Shown piece by piece: positions 25,961 through 34,401 of a stretch of DNA of 64,000 nucleotides. This DNA comes from Beijerinckiaceae bacterium. GTDB taxonomy: Bacteria; Pseudomonadota; Alphaproteobacteria; Rhizobiales; Beijerinckiaceae. The notes under the pieces were generated by a model. That model did no database searches, was not told the origin of the DNA, and was given only the letters and a program-made list of their open reading frames with translations. Location: positions 398,684 through 462,683 of the forward strand of contig JAPZUD010000004.1 in assembly GCA_027533425.1 (NCBI GenBank), read 5' to 3'. How positions within the stretch are numbered: position 1 is the first letter of the stretch; each line of letters begins with the position of its first letter. A program made the translations under genes and the position numbers.

Positions 25961-27642
25961 TCGTCGACGCCGAGGCTCCCGGATCAAGCGGGGTCCTGAC
26001 CACGCAGGTCTGTATCATCGGTGCCGGTCCCGCCGGGATCTCGCTGGCCTTGCGTCTCGCCCAATCCGGCCTCGAGGTTGTCCTTGTCGCAGGTGGCGCA
26101 CTGGAGGCGGAGGCCCGCCATCAGGCTCTCTATGCCGGCGAGGTAGCCGATCCGGCCCTGCACAGCCCGACCACGGAGTATCGCCATCGGCAGTTCGGCG
26201 GATCTTCCTCGACGTGGGGCGGCCGGGCAATGCCTTTTGATCCGATCGATTTCGAGACACGGGACTGGATCGAAGGCGCAACATGGCCGATCGGGTTTGA
26301 CGACATCGCGCCGCATTACGCGGCGGCTGCAGAACTGGCGGAGATCGGCGATCCTGAATTCTCCGCTGCCCGTGCCATTGACGGCGGCATGCGGCCGATG
26401 ATCGACGGTCTGGCCGGCCCGCATTTCAGCCAGGATTCGATCGAGCGGTTTTCCTGTCCCACCCGCTTCGGACCACGTTACCGGCGGAGGATCGAGCGAT
26501 GCCCGAACATCACCGCACTCCTCAATGGCCACGCCACCGAGATCCTGACCTTGAATGGCAAGGCCAGCGGCGTGACCGTACGGACATTGACGGGGCAGGA
26601 AATCCGGGTTTCCGCCGAGGCGACAGTCATTGCGGCCGGTGGTCTTGAAACACCGCGTCTCCTGCTTTCGTCGCGGGGTGACGAGGCTTCCGGCATCGGC
26701 AACACTCATGATCAGGTCGGGCGCAACTACCTCTGCCACATTGCCGGAACGATGGGGTCGGTCCGGTTCGACCCGGCACGGACCCGGATCTGGCACGGCT
26801 ACGAAAGGACCTGGGACGGCGTCTATTGCCGCCGCCGGCTATCCCTCCGGCCTGATGTCCAGCGGGACCATCGCATCGGCAACATCGTGATCCGCCTGCA
26901 TCATCCCCGCCTGCCTGATCCGGCGCACGGGCGCGGCATCCTTTCCGCCATCTATCTGGCCAAACCCTTTATCAGCTACGAGTATTCCAAGCGTCTCCAT
27001 GGCAGCGAAAGTCCCGGTTTCGCTGGCTATCTGCGCCATGCCGGCAATGTGCTGCGGGAACCCTTCGCGACGGCCGGTTTCCTGATGAACTGGGTCCGGC
27101 GCCGGACATTGGCCGACCGGAAATTCCCGTCGCTTGTCGTCGAACCGCGCAACGGCATCTACAGCCTCGACATCCACGCTGAACAGGTACCCAATCCGGA
27201 AAGCCGGATCACCCTGTCAAGCGAGCGGGATGCACTCGGCATGCCGCGGCTGCGCGTTGACTGGCGCCATCGACCGCTTGATTTCCGGACCGTTTCCGTT
27301 GCGCTCGACCTGCTGCGGCGTGACCTTGCGGATCAACGGCTGGGCGAACTGACCTATCGGGAAGAAGAGATCCCGGACGCCATGCTGCGCGAGGGGGCCT
27401 ATGGAGGGCACCATATCGGCACGGCGCGCATGTCCCGCTCGCCCCGGGAGGGCGTGGTTGACGGCGATGGCCGCGTCCATGGCATGGACAATCTCTACAT
27501 CGCCGGTTCGGCTGTCTTCCCGACATCAAGCCAGGCCAATCCGACGCTGACCATCATCGCTTTTGCCCTGCGCCTTGCAGATCACCTCCGGAGCCGCTTG
27601 CAGCCGGCGCCGGCCTCGATCCGGACAGAGGGAGCCGCATGA
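25957..27642 (+). CDS. GMC family FAD-dependent oxidoreductase
   Basis: A 561-residue flavoprotein with the N-terminal FAD dinucleotide-binding motif CIIGAGPAGISLALRLAQSG, the GMC signature around GGSSSTWGGRAMPFDPIDF, a second signature near VIAAGGLETPRLLLSS, and a C-terminal block GGHHIGTARMS plus SSQANPTLTIIAFALRLADH containing the likely catalytic His. GMC enzymes oxidise alcohols, including sugar hydroxyls. No signal peptide is present, so action in the cytoplasm on a sugar or lipid-linked sugar is likely. The 4-nt overlap with the upstream glycosyltransferase ties it to polysaccharide building. The substrate is unknown. Confidence 0.88.
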   Translation: MIVDAEAPGSSGVLTTQVCIIGAGPAGISLALRLAQSGLEVVLVAGGALEAEARHQALYAGEVADPALHSPTTEYRHRQFGGSSSTWGGRAMPFDPIDFETRDWIEGATWPIGFDDIAPHYAAAAELAEIGDPEFSAARAIDGGMRPMIDGLAGPHFSQDSIERFSCPTRFGPRYRRRIERCPNITALLNGHATEILTLNGKASGVTVRTLTGQEIRVSAEATVIAAGGLETPRLLLSSRGDEASGIGNTHDQVGRNYLCHIAGTMGSVRFDPARTRIWHGYERTWDGVYCRRRLSLRPDVQRDHRIGNIVIRLHHPRLPDPAHGRGILSAIYLAKPFISYEYSKRLHGSESPGFAGYLRHAGNVLREPFATAGFLMNWVRRRTLADRKFPSLVVEPRNGIYSLDIHAEQVPNPESRITLSSERDALGMPRLRVDWRHRPLDFRTVSVALDLLRRDLADQRLGELTYREEEIPDAMLREGAYGGHHIGTARMSRSPREGVVDGDGRVHGMDNLYIAGSAVFPTSSQANPTLTIIAFALRLADHLRSRLQPAPASIRTEGAA

Positions 27643-27852
27643 TTGTTCCTTTCCCCGAGGTCAACGGCATCGGGCGGGGCCGGAAACAGGCCTCGATCAC
27701 GATTCCAGTGCCGCTTTTCGATTTTGTTGACCGTGTCGGGAAATTGCCTCGATGAACCACGAACCTCCTTCGGGATTTCTTCAAAATGAATGTTGCATAA
27801 GCAGTTTTGCACGCCTCGATGGTCAGGTTTCGATGTGCGGCAAGGGATTGAA

Positions 27853-29064
27853 ATGACGTTTTCGGTGTCGGCGCCCCAGAATGTAGCGGCCGAGGCAGCC
27901 GGTGAGGTTGCCGTGGCAGACGGCCTCGATATCGAGGCGATCGGCTTCCGCCATTTCCGTGAGGTGGAGTCCCTGTTCGAGGGGCTGGAAGGCTCGACCT
28001 TCCAGAGCCGGCTATGGCTCTCGAGCTGGTTTGATGTTTTTGGGTCACGGCCCGGGATCGAGAACTTTCTGGTGCTTGTCCGTGATGCGGGCGGAACCGT
28101 CCTCATGGCGCTGCCCCTGATCCGCCGGAATGTCCGGAATATCCGTGTGCTGGAATGCCCCGATCTCGGCGTCTCCGATTACGCCGCGCCGATGCTGCGG
28201 CGTTCGGCTGTGAACCGTCTGCCCCGGGGCAATGCCCTGTGGGAGTTGATCCGGCCTGCACTTCCCGAGGCAGATCTTTTGCATGTCTGCCGGATCGCAC
28301 CGGTGGTCGGCGGCATGGCCAATCCGATCCACGGGCACCACGCGAGCCGCAGGAACCGGCTATCCGGCTGGGTTCTCAGCTTGCCAGCCTGCTGGGACAC
28401 CTATTTCGCCTCGCTCTCTCCGAAGAAACGGGAGAAGCTCAAGAAGATGGGGCGCAAGTTCGACCGGGTCCCGGGGGCCGAACGCCGGGTGGTCGAAAAT
28501 GTCACCGAAGGCCTTGGTGTCCTTGCGGATCTGGAACGTCTGCAGAGCGTGCGGATCGAGAAGAAGGGCCTCGACTACTGCCTCGACGAACCGGCCATCC
28601 GCAGCTTCTATCGTCGCCTGATCGAGCAGGGGTTGCCGGCCGGGAAGGTGCAGATGACCATCCTGACCGTTGATGGCCACACGGTGGCGGCCAATTTTGC
28701 GGTCAAGGCTGGCACCGAGCTGATATATCTGCGGGTGGCTAATGAATTTGGCCCCTGGTCGAATTATGCGCTGGGTCTTGTCGTCACGGAACGGGCAATT
28801 GCCGAGGCACAGAAGCGAGGCATCCGGACCTTCGACTTCACGATGGGCAATTACGAATACAAGCGCCGTTTCGGAGCCGTCGAGATGCCGCTCGACGATC
28901 TCGTCCTGCCTCTGTCATGGCGGGGCTGGCCGGCGGCCTGTGCCTGGCATCTGCGGCACTGGGCAAGTCGGTCCGCATGGCTGCGCCGGGTATTCGGCCG
29001 GGACGATCTGGACAGGACCGCCTGCCCGCGCCACGCCGATGACCCCGCCGGCGATGCCGCGTGA
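27853..29064 (+). CDS. CelD/BioF2-like acetyltransferase (GNAT superfamily)
   Basis: About 403 residues from the ATG at 27853, which has a good ribosome site (aaggg); an ATG at 27790 gives a longer version with a non-conserved front. Two GNAT-like halves are apparent. The first contains TFQSRLWLSSWFDVFGSRPG and ALPLIRRNVRNIRVLECPDL; the second, FemAB-like half contains SPKKREKLKKMGRKFDRVPG, TVAANFAVKAGTELIYLRVA and RTFDFTMGNYEYKRRFGAVE. These match the CelD/BcsL acyltransferase group that is common in cellulose and exopolysaccharide loci. It likely acylates a sugar of the polymer, a role inferred from family and neighbours. Confidence 0.85.
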   Translation: MTFSVSAPQNVAAEAAGEVAVADGLDIEAIGFRHFREVESLFEGLEGSTFQSRLWLSSWFDVFGSRPGIENFLVLVRDAGGTVLMALPLIRRNVRNIRVLECPDLGVSDYAAPMLRRSAVNRLPRGNALWELIRPALPEADLLHVCRIAPVVGGMANPIHGHHASRRNRLSGWVLSLPACWDTYFASLSPKKREKLKKMGRKFDRVPGAERRVVENVTEGLGVLADLERLQSVRIEKKGLDYCLDEPAIRSFYRRLIEQGLPAGKVQMTILTVDGHTVAANFAVKAGTELIYLRVANEFGPWSNYALGLVVTERAIAEAQKRGIRTFDFTMGNYEYKRRFGAVEMPLDDLVLPLSWRGWPAACAWHLRHWASRSAWLRRVFGRDDLDRTACPRHADDPAGDAA

Positions 29065-29107
29065 GGCGCGCGTGAACCGGCGGTCCCTGCACGCGGCATG
29101 ATGGCGG

Positions 29108-29596
29108 TCAGTCCTCGCGGTAGCCGTATTCCGGAATGCCCTGCTCGTTGCCGTAATACTTGTAGGGCAGGAACTTGCCGCTCATCGTGATATTGACGCG
29201 GTCCCCACGCGGGTTAGGCTCGCGGACGATCTCGATGTTGAAATCGATCGCCGACATGATGCCATCGCCGAATTCCTCCTCGATCAGCGCCTTCCATGCC
29301 GGGCCATTGACCATCACCATCTCGTAGAAGCGATAGATCAGCGGATCGGTCGGCGGCATGGGCGTGCCGGTGCCGCGATAGGGGATTTCGTTGAGCATCC
29401 GCTCCTCGACTTCGGAAAGGCCGAAGAGGGTCGCGGCGCGCTTGGCCAGCGGCTTCACGAGCTTCATCTGGCCGAGCAGCGCACCCACCACGAGCACCGG
29501 CGACATACCGCCGATCTCGTCGGTGATGTGTTTCCAGGTCCAGCCCTTCTCACGCTTGATGTCGAGGATTTTTTCCGTGAGGTCGGCACGCTTCAT
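29108..29596 (-). CDS. cynS: Cyanate hydratase (cyanase)
   Basis: A 162-residue protein with the cyanase N-terminal helix-turn-helix-like domain (KREKGWTWKHITDEIGGMSP) and C-terminal catalytic domain. The three catalytic residues align with E. coli Arg96, Glu99 and Ser122: here Arg89 and Glu92 in LIYRFYEMV and Ser115 in GIMSAIDF, with identical spacing. The C-terminal GKFLPYKYYGNEQG is standard. The enzyme converts cyanate and bicarbonate to ammonia and CO2 as a homodecamer. It is the last gene of a minus-strand operon with a nitrate/cyanate-type ABC importer, so the operon imports cyanate as a nitrogen source or detoxifies it. No cynT-type carbonic anhydrase is adjacent. Confidence 0.96.
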   Translation of the reverse strand: MKRADLTEKILDIKREKGWTWKHITDEIGGMSPVLVVGALLGQMKLVKPLAKRAATLFGLSEVEERMLNEIPYRGTGTPMPPTDPLIYRFYEMVMVNGPAWKALIEEEFGDGIMSAIDFNIEIVREPNPRGDRVNITMSGKFLPYKYYGNEQGIPEYGYRED

Positions 29597-29628
29597 CGGG
29601 AGACTCCGGTTGTTGCTCGGGGGAAGGG

Positions 29629-30525
29629 TCAGGCGACTTTCCGCCCCGCCTCATGGCTGGGCGGCAGTGGTTGCGGCTGGTTCTGCGGCAGGATGACCGG
29701 CGGCTTGCGGCGGTCGTAGTCGGCCGGGATCTCGGATTTGAACGTCTTTGAGCGGCTGACCAGGAAATCGATCAGGTGGTTCCGGATCGCGTAGAAGGCG
29801 GGATGGCGATGGATCTGGTTGCGGTCCCGCTCCTTGGGCAGCGGGTTCTCGACGATCTCCGCGACCATCGCTTCCGGCCCGTTGGTCATCAGCACGATCT
29901 TGTCGGCGAGATAGATCGCCTCGTCGACATCATGCGTGATCATGAAAACGGTCTGCCCGGTTTCGAGGCAGATCCGGCGCACCTCGTCCTGCAGGGTGCC
30001 GCGCGTCAGCGCATCGAGGGCGGAGAAGGGTTCGTCCATCAGCAGGATCTTCGGCTCGATCGACAGCGCACGGGCAATGCCGACGCGCTGCTTCATGCCA
30101 CCGGACAGCTGGGCCGGCTTTTTCCCCTCCGCGCCCTTGAGCCCGACCTTGTCGATGAAGCGCCGGGCCTGCTCCTCCACCTGGCTCCGGCTCCATTTCG
30201 GCCAGCGCGAGGAAATGGCATAGGCGACATTGCCGAGCACGGTCCGCCACGGCAGGAGCGCATGGCTCTGGAAGATCACGGCGCGGTCGAGCGAGGGGCC
30301 TTCGATCGCCTTGCCATCGACAATCGCCGCGCCGTCATCCGGCAGGTCGAGGCCCGACAGGATGTTGAGCACGGTCGTCTTGCCGCAGCCGGAATGGCCG
30401 ATCATGCAGACGAATTCCCCGCGGGCGATGGCGAACCAGATATCCTCGAACACGGTGGTCTGGCTGCCATCCGGCGCCTGGAACCGCCGCGTGATTCCCT
30501 CGATGGAAATGAACTTCGCGCTCAT
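29629..30525 (-). CDS. ABC transporter ATP-binding protein, nitrate/cyanate type
   Basis: A 298-residue ATPase with Walker [13 protein letters not shown] (about residues 43-54), the ABC signature QLSGGMKQR, Walker [18 protein letters not shown] and a switch His in [11 protein letters not shown]-terminal extension of about 45 residues follows the catalytic core. This fits the NrtD/CynD/SsuB group that energises import of small anions. It is translated in line with the permease (3-nt gap) and the binding protein upstream, and cynS follows, which points to cyanate as the substrate. Confidence 0.93.
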   Translation of the reverse strand: MSAKFISIEGITRRFQAPDGSQTTVFEDIWFAIARGEFVCMIGHSGCGKTTVLNILSGLDLPDDGAAIVDGKAIEGPSLDRAVIFQSHALLPWRTVLGNVAYAISSRWPKWSRSQVEEQARRFIDKVGLKGAEGKKPAQLSGGMKQRVGIARALSIEPKILLMDEPFSALDALTRGTLQDEVRRICLETGQTVFMITHDVDEAIYLADKIVLMTNGPEAMVAEIVENPLPKERDRNQIHRHPAFYAIRNHLIDFLVSRSKTFKSEIPADYDRRKPPVILPQNQPQPLPPSHEAGRKVA

Positions 30526-30528
30526 GGT

Positions 30529-31371
30529 TCACTCCGGGAAGGACACGGCGCGGGCCACCCGCGCGAGGGCCTGGTCGAGGATCATGCCGACGAGGCCAAT
30601 CACCAGAATCGAGGTGATGACATTGGTGATCGAAAGGTTGTTCCATTCGTTCCAGACGAAATACCCGATGCCGGTGCCGCCCACGAGCATTTCGGCCGCA
30701 ACGATGACCAGCCAGGCAATCCCGATCGAGATGCGCATGCCGGTGACGATCGTCGGTGCGGCTGCCGGGAGGATCACCGTGAACGCCCGGCGGAAAGGCC
30801 CGACCTCAAGGGTGCGGGCCACGTTCAGCCATTCCTTCCGGACACTGGACACGCCGAATGCCGTGTTGATCAGCATCGGCCAGAGCGAGCAGATAAAGAT
30901 GACGAAGATCGAGGAAATCGAGGAATCCTTGATCGTGTAGAGCGCCAGCGGCATCCAGGCCAGCGGCGAGACCGGCTTCATGATCTGGATGAAGGGATCG
31001 AGCGCGCGGGCCATCAGCGGCGACATGCCGATCAGGAAGCCAAGCGGCAGGGCCACCAGCATGGCCAGGCCATAGCCCAGCAGGACGCGGCCGATCGAAT
31101 AGGCAAGCTGGATCCCGATCCCCTTGTCGTTCGGGCCTCGGTCGTAGAACGGCTCCTTCAGATGGCTCCAGATCTTGACCAGCACGTCGAGCGGGCCGGG
31201 CATGGCGGATTTGCCCTGCACGGCGGTCTGCCCCATGAGCTTTGCATATTCCGGGTCCATCTGCTGCGTCGGGCCGCTGCCGGACACGGCGAGATGCCAG
31301 GCCAGCCCGAAGATCAGCAGGATGCCCAGCGAGACAATGCCCGCCCGCAGCCGGAGGCTGGTCTGCCGCAT
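30529..31371 (-). CDS. ABC transporter permease, nitrate/cyanate type
   Basis: A 280-residue membrane protein with one N-terminal membrane segment (about 10-30), a periplasmic loop, and a core of five more hydrophobic segments. The EAA-like motif that contacts the ATPase is near LNVARTLEVGPFRRAFTVIL, and the end is IGLVGMILDQALARVARA. It belongs to the BPD_transp_1 group found in NrtB, CynB and SsuC. It lies between the binding protein (3-nt gap) and the ATPase, so all three form one importer. Confidence 0.92.
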   Translation of the reverse strand: MRQTSLRLRAGIVSLGILLIFGLAWHLAVSGSGPTQQMDPEYAKLMGQTAVQGKSAMPGPLDVLVKIWSHLKEPFYDRGPNDKGIGIQLAYSIGRVLLGYGLAMLVALPLGFLIGMSPLMARALDPFIQIMKPVSPLAWMPLALYTIKDSSISSIFVIFICSLWPMLINTAFGVSSVRKEWLNVARTLEVGPFRRAFTVILPAAAPTIVTGMRISIGIAWLVIVAAEMLVGGTGIGYFVWNEWNNLSITNVITSILVIGLVGMILDQALARVARAVSFPE

Positions 31372-31374
31372 GGC

Positions 31375-32754
31375 TCAGATCCGCTTGATCGGGAAGGAGG
31401 CGATATATTCCTCCGGCTTGGCCGGATCGAACACCTTGCCCATGACCGAGAAGGTCTTGGTTGTGGTGGTCGGCGGTGTCAGCCCGGCTTCCTTCATCAG
31501 CCGCGTCGCGTCGGTCGCGAGGAAGACCTGCTTCGCCACGCCGGCATAATCGACATCCCCCTTGATCTGGCCCCAGCGCTTCATCTGGGTCAGGATCCAG
31601 ACGGCGAAGCTCTCCCAGGGGAAGGGATCGAAATCGATCCGTTTCGCATCGCGCTTGATCTGGCCAAGGCCATCGGCATAGGTGCCGGTCAGGACCTGCT
31701 CGACCACCGTGACCGGCTGGTTGAGATAGTTCGGCGGCGCAATGGCTTCGGCGATCTGCTTGCGGTTTTCGGTCTTGGTGGCGAAGGCGGTTGCCTCGAT
31801 GATCGCCTTGAGCAGGGCGGAATAGGTGTTCGGATAGGTCGTCACGAACTCCTTTGACGCCGCGAAGGCGCAGCAGGGATGGCCGTCCCAGATCTCCTTC
31901 GAGAGCATGTGGATGAACCCGACGCCGTCGAACACGGCACGCTGGTTGACCGGGTCCGGCGCGAGGAAGCCGTCAATATTGTCGGCGCGAAGATTGGCCA
32001 CCATCTCCGGCGGCGGAACCGAGCGGATCTGCACATCCGTATCCGGGTCGAGCCCGGCTTCCGCGAGATAGTAGCGCAGCAGGTAATTGTGCATCGAGTA
32101 ATCGAAGGGAACGGCGAACTTGAAGCCCTTCCAGCTCTTCGGATCGCGCTTGTCCTTATGCTTCATCGCAAGCGTGATGGCCTGGCCATTGATGTTCTCG
32201 ACCGCCGGCATCGTATAGGGGATGGCATTCGAGCCGACGCCCATCGAGATGGCGAGCGGCATCGGCGAGAGCATATGCGCCGCGTCGTATTCCTTGTTCA
32301 GCGTCTTGTCGCGGATGACGGCCCAGCCGGCCGTCTTGATGACCTCCACATTGAGGCCCTGCTTGGAATAGAAGCCCATCGGCGCCGCCATGATGATCGG
32401 CGTGGCGCAGGTGATCGGAATGAAGCCGACCTTGAGATCCTTCTTCTCGAGCGGCGCGCCCTGCGCGAGCACGTCCGTCGCCGCCGCGATCGGGAAGAGG
32501 GTATTGATCGCCGCATAGGCCGTCGACGCCCCGACAACCTTGAGGAAGTTCCGGCGCTGCTCGTCCACCGGGAACAGCGCACGCATCACGGCATTCTCGA
32601 CACTCCGCCGCAGGCGCAGCGTCTCGTCTGACGAGGCGGCGAGTCCGTCAGCCGCGGCCGCGGCATGTTCTGCCTCGCTGCCATGCTGGCCGCAGGAGCA
32701 GCCCTTGCTGGACAACCGGAAACGATGGTCGAACGGATTCCTGAAAATGGCCAT
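31375..32754 (-). CDS. CmpA/NrtA-type ABC substrate-binding protein (probably cyanate)
   Basis: A 459-residue protein with a long N-terminal region of about 75 residues that contains a twin-arginine-like motif (EQRRNFLKVVGASTAYAAIN), then an NrtA/CmpA fold starting KKDLKVGFIPITCATPIIMA. An unusual Cys/His patch (SKGCSCGQHG) precedes the signal. Tat export is common for nitrate-type binding proteins of this class. Related proteins bind nitrate, bicarbonate or cyanate. The downstream cynS makes cyanate the most likely ligand, which is inference from context. It is the first gene of the operon; the 227-bp gap upstream holds its promoter. Confidence 0.88.
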   Translation of the reverse strand: MAIFRNPFDHRFRLSSKGCSCGQHGSEAEHAAAAADGLAASSDETLRLRRSVENAVMRALFPVDEQRRNFLKVVGASTAYAAINTLFPIAAATDVLAQGAPLEKKDLKVGFIPITCATPIIMAAPMGFYSKQGLNVEVIKTAGWAVIRDKTLNKEYDAAHMLSPMPLAISMGVGSNAIPYTMPAVENINGQAITLAMKHKDKRDPKSWKGFKFAVPFDYSMHNYLLRYYLAEAGLDPDTDVQIRSVPPPEMVANLRADNIDGFLAPDPVNQRAVFDGVGFIHMLSKEIWDGHPCCAFAASKEFVTTYPNTYSALLKAIIEATAFATKTENRKQIAEAIAPPNYLNQPVTVVEQVLTGTYADGLGQIKRDAKRIDFDPFPWESFAVWILTQMKRWGQIKGDVDYAGVAKQVFLATDATRLMKEAGLTPPTTTTKTFSVMGKVFDPAKPEEYIASFPIKRI

Positions 32755-32981
32755 GACAGTCTCCCCGGCGTGGATGCCTTATGATCGGGGGAGAAAAGCA
32801 ACCGATATGCCATCACGGATCGACACGGCATGGCCTCGGGGAATCCCGGGATCTGGCCGGGCTCAGTCGCTCCCGCGCCGGAATCCGGCCGGGCAGGATG
32901 ATGCTTTCACGAGCAGACATCCTGTCGACAGGGTGATCAATGCATGGGCATGCCGGGCAGAAATCCGGCACTCATCCATCA

Positions 32982-34223
32982 TCAGGGCGTATTGGCGAGC
33001 CGCAGGGCGGTTCGAAGCATCACATTCGCGCCGGCTTCGGCCCAGGCCGGCGTCATGTCTTCTGCCTCGTTATGGCTTACCCCGTCCTTGCACGGGGAAA
33101 AGATCAGCGCGCTGGGAAAGGTCCGGGCCATGTTGCAGGCATCGTGCCCGGCGCCCGAGACGATGTCGCGCCCCGTCAGACCCATGGCGGCGCTTTCTTC
33201 CCGCACGATCGCAAGGATAGCCGGGTCGAACGGAACCGGCGCGCTATGGGCGATATCGGTCAGGCTGATCGCGAGCCCTGTTTCCGCCGCAACCCGCGCC
33301 ACCAGCGCGCGTACGGCTTCGTCCATCTGCGCCAGGATGGCGGCCTCGGGATGCCGCACATCGACCGAGAACTGGACCTGCCCCGGAATGACATTGCGGG
33401 AATTCGGCAGCAGCCGCATCTCGCCGACGGTTCCCCGTCCTGCGGGGGCATGGGACAGGGCGATCTCCCGGATTCCCTGGATGATCGGCAGGGCGGCGAG
33501 CAGCGCATCCTTGCGGCGGGGCATCGGCGTTGAGCCGGCATGGCTTTCGAAGCCGGTGACCGTCACATCATACCAGCGCAGACCCTGCCCGGTCACGACG
33601 AAGCCGATATCCGCACCTTCGGCCTCGAGGATCGGCCCCTGCTCGATATGGAGTTCGAGATAAGCCGCAACCGGCCTTCCGCCCACGGGGCGCGATGCAT
33701 CGAGTCCGATCGCGGCCAGCGCATCGCCAAGGCGGATGCCCTCGGCATCCCGCGCCTCCAGCGTCGCGCCATGATCCGCGAGCCCGGCAAAGACCGCCGA
33801 GGCCAGCATCGCCGGCTGGAATCGGCAGCCTTCTTCGTTGGTCCAATTCACGAGTTCGATCGGCCGGCGCGTGCGGATGCCGGTTTCATGCAGCACGCGG
33901 AGTACTTCCAGTCCGGCCAGTACACCGAGCACGCCGTCGAACTTGCCCCCGGTCGGTTGCGTATCGAGATGCGAGCCGATCACCACCGGCGGCAGGTCTT
34001 CGAGACCCTCGCGACGGGCGAACATCGACCCGAGACCGTCGATGCTGACCGAGCAGCCGAGCTGCTCGCACCAGGCCCGGAACAGCGCGCGACCTTCGGC
34101 ATCTACCGCCGTAAGGGCCTGCCGGTTGCAGCCGCCCTTCTCGGTGCCTCCGATCTTCGCCATCTCCATCAGGCTCTCCCAGAGCCGGGCGCCATCGACG
34201 CGCAGATTATGTCCTTCGATCAT
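32982..34223 (-). CDS. Zn-dependent M20 family amidohydrolase (allantoate / N-carbamoyl-amino-acid hydrolase type)
   Basis: About 413 residues from the second of two adjacent ATGs (34223), which is better spaced from a GAGG ribosome site; the first is at 34226. The metal ligands of the M20 amidase group are present: His and Asp in VIGSHLDTQPTGGKFDGVLG, the Glu pair in WTNEEGCRFQP, His in LHIEQGPILE and a C-terminal His in SGAGHDACNMA. The family contains allantoate amidohydrolase, beta-ureidopropionase and N-carbamoyl-L-amino-acid hydrolase, which motifs alone do not separate. No purine or pyrimidine genes are nearby; the hut locus begins about 1.4 kb away. Confidence 0.88.
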   Translation of the reverse strand: MIEGHNLRVDGARLWESLMEMAKIGGTEKGGCNRQALTAVDAEGRALFRAWCEQLGCSVSIDGLGSMFARREGLEDLPPVVIGSHLDTQPTGGKFDGVLGVLAGLEVLRVLHETGIRTRRPIELVNWTNEEGCRFQPAMLASAVFAGLADHGATLEARDAEGIRLGDALAAIGLDASRPVGGRPVAAYLELHIEQGPILEAEGADIGFVVTGQGLRWYDVTVTGFESHAGSTPMPRRKDALLAALPIIQGIREIALSHAPAGRGTVGEMRLLPNSRNVIPGQVQFSVDVRHPEAAILAQMDEAVRALVARVAAETGLAISLTDIAHSAPVPFDPAILAIVREESAAMGLTGRDIVSGAGHDACNMARTFPSALIFSPCKDGVSHNEAEDMTPAWAEAGANVMLRTALRLANTP

Positions 34224-34401
34224 CATCGCCTCATGTCTCGTGCGGGCAGCGGTCCCGCCTGTTCCCGCCAGCCTTATTCGCCCGTTCGGGCGAAGCAAGC
34301 GTGATCCCAAGGATTTCCTGCTCCGGGTCGTTCTAGGTACTGGCTTCCTGGGCAGCCTCCTTGTTAGGTTCGGAGCAACAACACTTCCCAGGGGATGAAC
34401 C

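Noticed and set aside
29776..31857. 693-codon plus-strand open frame over the cyanate transporter genes
   Set aside because: Antisense to three recognised ABC transporter genes; no domain visible.
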